Assembly: GCA_002452315.1 (NCBI GenBank)
Contig: DKFH01000154.1
Coordinates: 1 to 9,372 of the forward strand
Direction: 5' to 3'
Length of the DNA stretch: 9,372 bases
From: Anaerolineaceae bacterium UBA6801
Lineage (GTDB): Bacteria; Chloroflexota; Anaerolineae; Anaerolineales; Anaerolineaceae
A program made the translations under genes and the position numbers. The first letter of the stretch is position 1. Each line of letters begins with the position of its first letter. Positions 1-5,653 of this stretch are shown in pieces. The notes under the pieces were generated by a model. It was given only the letters and a program-made list of their open reading frames with translations. It did not search any database and was not told the origin of the DNA.

Positions 1-610
1 GAAAGCCGGTTTTCTGTGCCAGGGCGTCGACCACCGGTTGATAGGGTTTCCCAACGATCACATCAGGCCGGCGCCCGGTTGAAGCCGCCACCAGCTCGAT
101 CACCGCGCCAATATCCGGCTTAAAGCCGTGTTCAGTCGGGCAGTTGATATCCGGATGCGTGGCAATATAGGGCTTGCCCGCTGTCACCAGGTCGCACAAT
201 TTCCACAGCTTTTCGTAGGTCAGGGTAGTATCAAAGCCTAACACCGCCACATCCGGATCGGATTCTGTCAGGGAGAACCCTTCGCGCTGAAATTCGCCTG
301 TCAATGCCGGTGTCCCTACCACATACAATGACGCAGCCGGGAAATGCTGCTTTAAATAGATGGCCGTCGCCTCCCCTGAGGTGAAGATGTGCTCCTCAGG
401 TACCCCCAAGCCAAGCCGGGCAAATTTTTGAGCATATTCCACCCTTGAATGGGATGAGTTATTGGTCAAAAAGTAATAGGGGATCTCATTTTGCTTCAGT
501 AAATCAAGCCAGTCCTGTGCACCGGGCAACAGTCGCTCCCCCAGGTAGATCGTCCCGTCCATATCCATTAAAAAACAGCGTACTTGCTTTAATCTTTCCC
601 ATTGCTCCAT
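1..610 (-). CDS. HAD-IIA family phosphatase, 3' end cut by window edge
   Basis: This gene runs off the left edge; 203 codons are visible. It encodes a HAD-superfamily hydrolase of the IIA class (NagD / 4-nitrophenylphosphatase / AraL type), cytosolic Mg-dependent phosphatases acting on small phosphorylated metabolites; the substrate cannot be told from sequence. Motif I is DMDGT at residues 16-20, with D16 as nucleophile and D18 as acid/base. Motif II is FLTNN at 47-51 (T49). The C2-type cap follows, and motif III lies in VGKP (K188). The block PTEHGFKPDIGA (158-169) is typical of HAD-IIA. The metal-binding motif IV (GDxxxTD) and roughly 60-70 residues lie outside the window. The ATG at 608-610 is secure because a TGA lies in frame three codons upstream, and AAAGGA precedes it at a good distance. 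Sure of the family, unsure of the substrate. Confidence 0.93.
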   Translation of the reverse strand, partial: MEQWERLKQVRCFLMDMDGTIYLGERLLPGAQDWLDLLKQNEIPYYFLTNNSSHSRVEYAQKFARLGLGVPEEHIFTSGEATAIYLKQHFPAASLYVVGTPALTGEFQREGFSLTESDPDVAVLGFDTTLTYEKLWKLCDLVTAGKPYIATHPDINCPTEHGFKPDIGAVIELVAASTGRRPDVIVGKPYQPVVDALAQKTGF

Positions 611-963
611 CCGACATCATCCTTTACGACATCAATAAGCGTTACCTGCGATAATCATAGCCTGACTCGCCTTTTTCAGGGTGAATTCAACTCGCTTTAG
701 TGAAATATTAGCTGGCTAGGAAAAATACCACACAAAACCACAGCCCATTAATAAAATCTGCCACTGGAGCTCTAATGTGATTTCGTTTTGAACGCCTTCC
801 GGTTGATGGCTATGTTCATGAAACATTGAGCACTTTATGGAAATGTTAATCCTCCGCATGCCAATTTTATTAAGATAGTATTCCGCAACTGATCAATTTG
901 GTGGATTGTGTGTTGTGCCATCAGGCGTTTTTATGAAACGCTGAGTAAAAACGCACGGCTAAT
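611..963. other. Intergenic region between HAD phosphatase and AMMECR1 gene
   Basis: These 353 bases are more AT-rich than the flanking genes and hold no reading frame that looks coding on either strand. They should contain the promoter of the minus-strand HAD gene. TATGAT (read on the minus strand, around 653-658) is a possible -10, but I see no -35 at proper spacing, so no promoter is called. The right end holds a short hairpin annotated separately. I see no tRNA, repeat array or riboswitch-like fold. Confidence 0.6.
921..944 (-). terminator. Possible terminator hairpin downstream of AMMECR1 gene
   Basis: The arms TCAG-CGTTT and AAACG-CTGA form a 9-bp stem with one bulged G and a 5-base loop, 20 bases past the AMMECR1 stop codon. 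The arms include A/T runs, but no long uridine tract follows on the minus strand. It is a weak candidate for ending the flavin reductase-AMMECR1 transcript. Confidence 0.3.
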
Positions 964-1533
964 CTATTCCTGAAAATCCTGCACCTGGTAGATTAATACA
1001 TCCAGCGGTTTATTCCGCCATAAGTCGCCAGGTGCGCCCATTTTTAAGCACAAATGCGATAGAAAATCTGCCGGGTCTGGCAACTTTTCCCACACTTGCG
1101 GCAAGAAGGTGGCTTTTTTTCGCCCCTGCTGCAGAATTACTCCATCGACGTGCGGTCTGAGTTTAGAGAGCAGGTCTTGTGGGTCCGCATATGCCAATGG
1201 AGTAGGCGGGGTGAGGACCGACACCTCGACCTTGATCAGCTGCAGTTCAGCAGGTTTAACAATCGGAAAGCGGTAATCCTTCAGCGCAGCAGCCACCGCG
1301 TGCTCCTGTACGTCTTTTGCCAGAGGCTGATAAGCTTCCAGTGTCCCAATACAGCCTCGCAAGCGGCCTTCGATCGTCAGGGTCACAAACGAAGCGCCTG
1401 GCTTTGCCAACGCAGGTGGGAGCGCGTCAAGGTTTAATTTTTCCAGCGGTTCTCCCCGCACGGCATTTTCCAATGCCTGCCGGGCAACTTTAAGCAAAAG
1501 GATTTGCTCGTCTTGGTCTAAATAAGCGCTCAT
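964..1533 (-). CDS. AMMECR1-domain protein
   Basis: A 189-residue protein made essentially of one AMMECR1 domain (COG2078), the usual size for a stand-alone bacterial or archaeal member. The family signature LRGCIGTL lies at residues 58-65. The conserved segments around DYRFP (86-90) and ATFLPQVWEKLP (141-152) also match. The biochemical role of the family is not established. In many prokaryotes it is found with Memo-like and radical SAM proteins (the AmmeMemoRadiSam set), where it is component A; neither partner is visible here. The start ATG overlaps the stop of the upstream flavin reductase gene by four bases (ATGA at 1530-1533), so translation is probably coupled and both share the promoter at 2048-2076. 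There is no signal peptide or membrane segment, so it should be cytosolic. Family assignment is firm; function is not. Confidence 0.93.
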   Translation of the reverse strand: MSAYLDQDEQILLLKVARQALENAVRGEPLEKLNLDALPPALAKPGASFVTLTIEGRLRGCIGTLEAYQPLAKDVQEHAVAAALKDYRFPIVKPAELQLIKVEVSVLTPPTPLAYADPQDLLSKLRPHVDGVILQQGRKKATFLPQVWEKLPDPADFLSHLCLKMGAPGDLWRNKPLDVLIYQVQDFQE

Positions 1534-2021
1534 TCGTCAGCCAGCTTTCTCCATTGACGATTTAAATACAACAACGGTTTACCTTCATTCGCTGAGGCTT
1601 GCGCGGCGATGACCTCACCCACGTAGGCAGTGGAACCGCCAATATCAAATGCGTTAACTACTTTGCAATCCAGGAATGCCAGGCCGCCCCTGATCAACGG
1701 CGCACCAGTGACCAGCGTGAAGGTTTCAACGCCCTGAAAACGGGGCTGTTCCTCCCCAAACTGACCCGCAAAACGGCGTGCCAGGTTTTGCTGGTCTGCG
1801 CTGAGGATGGTCACCGCAAAAGCGCCCGCTGCCCTGACCAGTTTCGCCGAGCGGGTCTCCTGCTGCAGAGCGACCATGATGGTGGGCGGTGAAAGTGAAA
1901 TTGAATTAAAACTGTTCACCGTCATCCCGTGGCATACCCCTTCGTGGCACCCGGTAACGATCGCCACGCCTGTGAGCCAGGCACGCATGGCTTGTTTTAA
2001 CTGTTCAGGATGAATTGACAT
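1530..2021 (-). CDS. Flavin reductase-like FMN-binding protein
   Basis: A 163-residue single-domain protein of the flavin reductase-like family (FMN-binding split barrel, as in HpaC and StyB). Members use NAD(P)H to reduce FMN or FAD, often for a partner monooxygenase, or carry flavin as a prosthetic group. The N-terminal GVAIVTG (18-24) and the hallmark GMTVNSFNSISLSPP (32-46) shape the flavin site. RSAKLVRAAGAFAVTIL (57-73) and the later GG-AFLDCKV segment complete the fold. Length is normal for the family. AAAGGA lies 10 bases before the start, and a strong promoter lies just upstream. No monooxygenase gene is in the window; its immediate partner is the AMMECR1 gene, overlapping by 4 bases. 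The physiological substrate is unknown. It could also be a diflavin or heme-related split-barrel protein, but the motif match favours a flavin reductase. Confidence 0.93.
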   Translation of the reverse strand: MSIHPEQLKQAMRAWLTGVAIVTGCHEGVCHGMTVNSFNSISLSPPTIMVALQQETRSAKLVRAAGAFAVTILSADQQNLARRFAGQFGEEQPRFQGVETFTLVTGAPLIRGGLAFLDCKVVNAFDIGGSTAYVGEVIAAQASANEGKPLLYLNRQWRKLADE

Positions 2022-2047
2022 GTTGATGATTTCCTTTGTTCATGTTG

Positions 2048-2076
2048 TTTATACTTTGCAGTCTCTCCCGCGTCAA
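2048..2076 (-). promoter_or_regulatory. Sigma-70-type promoter of the flavin reductase-AMMECR1 operon
   Basis: Read on the minus strand, TTGACG (2071-2076) and TATAAA (2048-2053) are separated by exactly 17 bases, each matching the consensus at 5 of 6 positions. Transcription would begin near 2041, giving a leader of about 20 bases that contains the AAAGGA ribosome site at 2032-2037. This is the best promoter in the window. Confidence 0.75.
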
Positions 2077-2115
2077 GGCTTTGCCGACCCAATCCGGCTT
2101 TATTCAAAAAAAAAT

Positions 2116-2145
2116 CTGTCAAAAAACGGAGAATTATAGTAATAT
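2116..2145 (+). promoter_or_regulatory. Candidate promoter of the cell-wall operon, giving a leaderless or near-leaderless mRNA
   Basis: CTGTCA (2116-2121) and TAATAT (2140-2145) are spaced by 18 bases; an overlapping TATAGT (2135-2140) is an alternative -10. Either would start transcription at about 2147-2152, only 0 to 6 bases before the amidase ATG at 2153. This agrees with the absence of a Shine-Dalgarno sequence at normal distance: the only purine run, ACGGAG, ends about 21 bases upstream of the ATG. The hexamers are imperfect, so this is a moderate call. Confidence 0.45.
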
Positions 2146-2152
2146 TTATTCA

Positions 2153-3010
2153 ATGACTGAACAACTGCCACCTGAAGAATATCTTAACGGCTCGGATGAT
2201 CCGATCGAAGAGACCCAAACGACACCAGAACCAGAGCCGCAAACCCGCAAGACAACGGTATTCAACTTCTGGAGCGGACTGACCACCGTGCTGGCTGCGG
2301 CATTTATCGTTGCCACCCTGTTCACGATCTGGACGCCGGGCAGCATCGTCGAGAGCAGCCTGGAAGCCAGGATGGCCCAGGTATTTGATTCAGAGGCTCT
2401 GGGTGGCCAATTCCAGCCTGAGCTGATCGCAGAATTTGGTGAGCACGAGCAATGGGAAAATATCGGCATCGTGGCCGGTCATTACGGCTTTGATTCCGGT
2501 GCGGTCTGCCCAAACAACGTTACAGAAGCTGAATTAAATCTCCACATTGCCACCCTGGTGCAAAAGATGCTCACCAATCAGGGGTATGAGGTCGATTTGC
2601 TGCAGGAATTTGATCAGCGCCTGTGGGGATACCAGGCTGCTATGCTTGTTTCCATCCATTTGGATTCCTGCCAGTATATCAACGACCAGGCCACAGGTTT
2701 TAAAGTGGCTGCAGCCTTAGCCACCAGGGATGCTGCTGAAAGCCAGCGATTAACCCAGTGCCTGTCCACCCGCTACGGTGAAATAACGGGCCTGCCCTAC
2801 CATGCAGGGTCGATAACCAATGACATGACTTTTTACCATGCCTTCAATGAAATCGATCCCCGCACCATGGCGGCGATCATCGAAGCCGGGTTTATGAATA
2901 TGGATTATCGCCTGCTCACCGAAAATACCGAACTGGTGGCAGAGGGCATCGTGGCTGGTATTTTGTGCTACCTAAATAATGAACCCTTGCAATCCCAACA
3001 GAGCCCATGA
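2153..3010 (+). CDS. Membrane-anchored N-acetylmuramoyl-L-alanine amidase (Amidase_3 type)
   Basis: A 285-residue zinc amidase predicted to cleave the bond between N-acetylmuramic acid and L-alanine of peptidoglycan. Residues 1-35 are acidic and Pro/Thr-rich. A membrane segment (about 42-60) follows a TRK positive patch, so the catalytic part should face outward. Zinc ligands fit H110 (AGHYGFDSG), E125 (TEAELNL) and H169 (SIHLDSC); the catalytic glutamate is E244 (IIEAGFMNM). All Amidase_3 landmarks are in order. I chose the ATG at 2153. An ATG at 2036 is also in frame, but it would add 39 residues across the opposing promoter and an AT-rich stretch, ahead of the clean anchor. Four cysteines (119, 173, 203, 272) lie in the external part. 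The gene overlaps the following transpeptidase by 4 bases, which points to joint wall remodelling. Enzyme class is confident; biological role is inferred. Confidence 0.88.
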   Translation: MTEQLPPEEYLNGSDDPIEETQTTPEPEPQTRKTTVFNFWSGLTTVLAAAFIVATLFTIWTPGSIVESSLEARMAQVFDSEALGGQFQPELIAEFGEHEQWENIGIVAGHYGFDSGAVCPNNVTEAELNLHIATLVQKMLTNQGYEVDLLQEFDQRLWGYQAAMLVSIHLDSCQYINDQATGFKVAAALATRDAAESQRLTQCLSTRYGEITGLPYHAGSITNDMTFYHAFNEIDPRTMAAIIEAGFMNMDYRLLTENTELVAEGIVAGILCYLNNEPLQSQQSP

Positions 3011-4017
3011 TGATGACCCCCGCTGAAGGTTACTTACTGGCAGAAAGCAAAGCTGCCCTTCGGCGCGGCGATCGCGCCCTGGCACGCAAGCTAGCCCACC
3101 AGGTGGTTGCCCATCATCCAGATGCGCTGGAGGGCTGGCTGATTCTGGGCGGTCTTTCAAGCCCCAAGGCCAGCCTGGCCTACCTGGAAATTGCATCCGA
3201 CCTGGCCCCTGAAGACCCCCGCGTGATTGCGGCTTTAGCCTGGGCACGCGGGCGTGCAGCTCGGGCCATCCCGGAGATGGATCAGGAAGCCACCCGCGAG
3301 ATCCGCAGGAAAAGCCCGCGCCCTTCCGTACAGGTTCCTCCGCCCATTTTGGTCGAAACCCATCGTCCGGTCTGGCTGTGGACCCTGGCAGCCCTGGTGC
3401 TGTTGGCTGCCCTCATGCTGGGCGTGGACATGCGCCCCGCCAGGTTTGGCGGCAGCGTCAACCAAGCCGCCCCGCTCCACGCTGAGGGTTTCGTCAAGCC
3501 CAGCCTCACGCCCACCTTGACCTTCACGCCCACGTTCACAAGCACCCCAACCCAAACGCCCACATCCACACCGACAAACACGCCCACGTCTACACCCACA
3601 TCAACACCGACAGCCACACCAACCAACACCCCCCAACCCGTTATCCCGCCAGGAACGGGCAGCAGTAATCGTTGGATTGATATTGTCATCTCAGAACAAC
3701 GCCTGTACGCCTATGAAGGGGATACCGTCGTTCGCTCGTTCCTCGTTTCCACCGGGAAACCCAATACCCCCACCGTCTTGGGAACCTATGCCGTATGGAT
3801 CAAGCTGCGCTATACCGATATGTCCGGCCCCGGCTATTATTTGAGGGATGTGCCCTATACCATGTACTTCTACAAGGGCTATGGCATCCATGGCACCTAC
3901 TGGCACAGCAATTTTGGCACTCCCATGAGCCATGGATGTGTCAATATGGTCACGGAAGAGGCCGGATGGCTTTACAACTGGTCGCATGTGGGCATTGTCG
4001 TCAACGTCCGACCTTAA
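3007..4017 (+). CDS. Membrane-anchored L,D-transpeptidase (YkuD) with Thr/Pro stalk
   Basis: A 336-residue protein in four parts. Residues 5-85 are helical and TPR-like (alternating Ala/Leu helices around RALARKLAHQVVAHHPDALEGW). A membrane segment spans about 122-140. A stalk of TPT/TPS units runs through 168-209. A C-terminal YkuD catalytic domain covers about 221-336. Catalytic residues are H295 in GIHGTYWH and the SHGC motif at 308-311, with C311 as nucleophile. Such enzymes make 3-3 cross-links or attach substrates to diaminopimelate in peptidoglycan. Because the catalytic domain must lie outside, the TPR-like part should be cytosolic, a possible inside-to-outside link. The start overlaps the amidase stop (ATGA). 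Three ATG codons occur in a row (3007, 3010, 3013), so the exact start is uncertain by two residues, and no clear ribosome site is seen. The enzyme call is strong; TPR identity is tentative. Confidence 0.9.
   Translation: MMMTPAEGYLLAESKAALRRGDRALARKLAHQVVAHHPDALEGWLILGGLSSPKASLAYLEIASDLAPEDPRVIAALAWARGRAARAIPEMDQEATREIRRKSPRPSVQVPPPILVETHRPVWLWTLAALVLLAALMLGVDMRPARFGGSVNQAAPLHAEGFVKPSLTPTLTFTPTFTSTPTQTPTSTPTNTPTSTPTSTPTATPTNTPQPVIPPGTGSSNRWIDIVISEQRLYAYEGDTVVRSFLVSTGKPNTPTVLGTYAVWIKLRYTDMSGPGYYLRDVPYTMYFYKGYGIHGTYWHSNFGTPMSHGCVNMVTEEAGWLYNWSHVGIVVNVRP
3508..3633 (+). repeat. Low-complexity Thr/Pro codon repeat (stalk)
   Basis: About 42 codons inside the transpeptidase gene alternate ACC/ACA/ACG/ACT with CCC/CCA/CCG in a TPT-x pattern (TPTNTPTSTP and variants). 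Wobble positions vary between units, so the protein pattern is conserved rather than the exact DNA. Such stalks span the space between membrane and wall and are common on surface proteins of Chloroflexota. The antisense of this stretch gives a spurious Val/Gly-rich reading frame. Confidence 0.9.
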
Positions 4018-4026
4018 CCCACAATC

Positions 4027-5076
4027 ATGCCAATGATGCGTTCCCCGCTTTCTCGAAGAGAATTTATTAAGCTTTGCAGCACCAGCCTGGTAGGGCTGCT
4101 CCTCCCGCCACACCTGCTCCCACGCCTGGATGCAGACGCTGCCACGCGCAGCAGTCCCCAGCTCTTAGGCCGTGTGCAGCGCGAGCGCTATCCCCTCTAT
4201 GCATCACCCGACGCCAACGCAGAAGTGACCGCTGAGTTGAAGATGGATAACCTTCACAAGATCACCGCTATTACCATGGGACATGATGATGGTTCCGCCA
4301 ACCAGACCTGGTACCAGCTGGATGGCTCCGGCTATGCCCACTCCAGATACATCCAGCCGGTCAGGATGCAGATCAACCCACCAGCCATAATGATCCCGGA
4401 AAAGGGCTGCCTGGGCGAGATCACCATCCCCTACCTGGATGCCTATTCAGGTGTAGACACAGGCCGCAAGCGCCTGTATCGCTTCTACTATGCTTCAACC
4501 TTCTGGGTCACCAGCCTGATCACAGACGATGAAGGCATGGCCTGGTATGAGCTTTTGGATGACCGCAATTACACCAGGTTCTATATCCCGGCCTATGGCA
4601 TGCGACTGGTATCCAAGACGGAATTAACCGCCCTGTCTCCGCAGGTCCCCTACGAAGAAAAGAAACTGGTCGTTGACCTGGCCAAGCAAACCCTGACCGC
4701 CCTCATTGGGGATAAGGTCATCACGGTGATGCGTGTGTCCAGCGGTGTGAGGTTGCCAGAAGGCGGCTTTGCCACTCCCAAAGGCGCTTACCGCACCACC
4801 CGTAAACGCCCCTGCCGGCATATGTACGCGCCGCCCAGTGATTTCGGGACAGGGTTTGACCTACCTGGTGTGCCCTGGGTGAGTTATTTCACCGGTGATG
4901 GCGTCGCCTTCCATGGCACCTACTGGCATAACGACTTTGGCGTGCCGCACAGCCATGGCTGCATCAACATGACCCCGCAGGCCGCCAAGTGGTTGTACCG
5001 CTGGACCACCCCTACGGTCCCCCATGACCAATACATCCACGCAGATGACCAGGGTACCCGGGTGATCGTCCAATAA
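4027..5076 (+). CDS. Tat-exported L,D-transpeptidase with SH3-like modules
   Basis: A 349-residue exported enzyme. The N-terminus carries a twin-arginine signal, SRREFIK at 9-15, followed by a hydrophobic stretch to about 34, so it is probably exported folded. Residues 46-112 look like a bacterial SH3-type module ending in WYQLDGSGYAHSRYIQP. Residues 125-196 look like a second, more divergent one with the similar phrase MAWYELLDD. The YkuD domain occupies about 211-349, with H296 in FHGTYWH and the SHGC motif at 309-312 (C312 nucleophile). SH3 modules usually bind peptidoglycan. The catalytic core is close to that of the preceding gene (HGTYWHxxFGxPxSHGCxNM in both). The gene starts 9 bases after its neighbour, with no evident ribosome site, suggesting coupling. 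Start could also be codon 3 or 4 (both ATG). Whether the protein is released or stays bound at the membrane is unclear. Confidence 0.9.
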   Translation: MPMMRSPLSRREFIKLCSTSLVGLLLPPHLLPRLDADAATRSSPQLLGRVQRERYPLYASPDANAEVTAELKMDNLHKITAITMGHDDGSANQTWYQLDGSGYAHSRYIQPVRMQINPPAIMIPEKGCLGEITIPYLDAYSGVDTGRKRLYRFYYASTFWVTSLITDDEGMAWYELLDDRNYTRFYIPAYGMRLVSKTELTALSPQVPYEEKKLVVDLAKQTLTALIGDKVITVMRVSSGVRLPEGGFATPKGAYRTTRKRPCRHMYAPPSDFGTGFDLPGVPWVSYFTGDGVAFHGTYWHNDFGVPHSHGCINMTPQAAKWLYRWTTPTVPHDQYIHADDQGTRVIVQ

Positions 5077-5109
5077 TCACCATTTAAACATGAATAAATC
5101 GCCCCCGGG

Positions 5110-5141
5110 TTAACCTAAATCTTATACGCTGGGAATATAGT
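5110..5141 (+). promoter_or_regulatory. Weak candidate promoter for the 141-residue protein and thioredoxin genes
   Basis: The 103 bases between the transpeptidase stop and the next start hold TTAACC (5110-5115) and the overlapping -10-like strings GAATAT (5133-5138) and TATAGT (5136-5141). The spacings are 17 and 20 bases respectively, and neither combination is good. The TATAGT string resembles that before the amidase. No terminator hairpin is visible after the transpeptidase, so readthrough from the upstream operon is equally possible. Confidence 0.22.
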
Positions 5142-5179
5142 GTGGATGAGTAATTTACAAGTACTTAACGGAGGATGGT

Positions 5180-5605
5180 ATGCCTAATAAAGCTGTTTTT
5201 GAAGGCCTGGTATATGATGAATATGGCCAACCGGTGGAGACCGGGTGGATAGGCAGCGAACCTTACTACATTGTCGATGATGCAGGATTCAAGCGACATA
5301 TCCCGGCTGAGGATGTGGACCGCCAAATTTGGGCGCATTTTCAGGCCCAGATTGAAGGCCATGAGGACCTGCTCTCAGAAAAAGCCGCCGAAATGCTGGG
5401 TCAGGATGATATCTTCACCCTGGCCGCCCTTCAGACCCAATTCAAGAACATGGATGCCCAATATGAGAAACTGGCCCAAATCGGCATCCCCGAAGAAAGC
5501 CGCGTGTACCTGGGTATGATCGGTTTCCGCATCATCATTTCGATCCATGGCGAAGTGTTAGAGATCGTGCAACCCGGGATCGTGGACGATTCTGACGATC
5601 TCTAG
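5180..5605 (+). CDS. Uncharacterised acidic 141-residue protein
   Basis: I do not recognise this family. The gene looks real: GGAGG at 5170-5174 sits 5 bases before the ATG, codon use matches the neighbours, and the protein has a globular composition. There is no signal peptide, membrane segment or cysteine, so it should be cytosolic. Residues 1-50 look like a small beta-rich domain (FEGLVYDEYGQPVETGWIG, then a hydrophobic YYIVDD stretch). Residues 50-105 are mostly helical and acidic, with many Gln and Glu and a possible short coiled coil near 84-98. Residues 107-132 (YLGMIGFRIIISIHGEVLEIV) suggest two hydrophobic strands, and the tail DDSDDL is strongly acidic. It is followed 48 bases later by the thioredoxin-TPR gene on the same strand, so the two may be co-transcribed. 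An adaptor or stress-related role would be a guess; I give no function. Confidence 0.8.
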   Translation: MPNKAVFEGLVYDEYGQPVETGWIGSEPYYIVDDAGFKRHIPAEDVDRQIWAHFQAQIEGHEDLLSEKAAEMLGQDDIFTLAALQTQFKNMDAQYEKLAQIGIPEESRVYLGMIGFRIIISIHGEVLEIVQPGIVDDSDDL

Positions 5606-5653
5606 CCCCTTGGTGTAAAAATCGCAGTAAAATTAACACTGAGGAGAAGAAGC

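Noticed and set aside
445..654. Plus-strand 69-codon frame over the HAD gene
   Set aside because: It lies opposite the intact HAD-IIA coding sequence, whose motifs are unmistakable, and shows no domain of its own.
2036..2152. N-terminal extension of the amidase starting at 2036, with a signal-peptide-like hydrophobic beginning
   Set aside because: It runs across the strong opposing promoter and an AT-rich stretch, has no ribosome site, and would place a second hydrophobic segment before the clear membrane anchor. The ATG at 2153 gives a cleaner protein.
3508..3633. Short repeated units that could be mistaken for a CRISPR or satellite array
   Set aside because: Units are a few codons long, in frame, without spacers, and encode a typical Thr/Pro stalk.
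3282..3689. Antisense Val/Gly-rich reading frame opposite the transpeptidase gene
   Set aside because: It is the reverse complement of the Thr/Pro codon repeat and has no independent coding signs.
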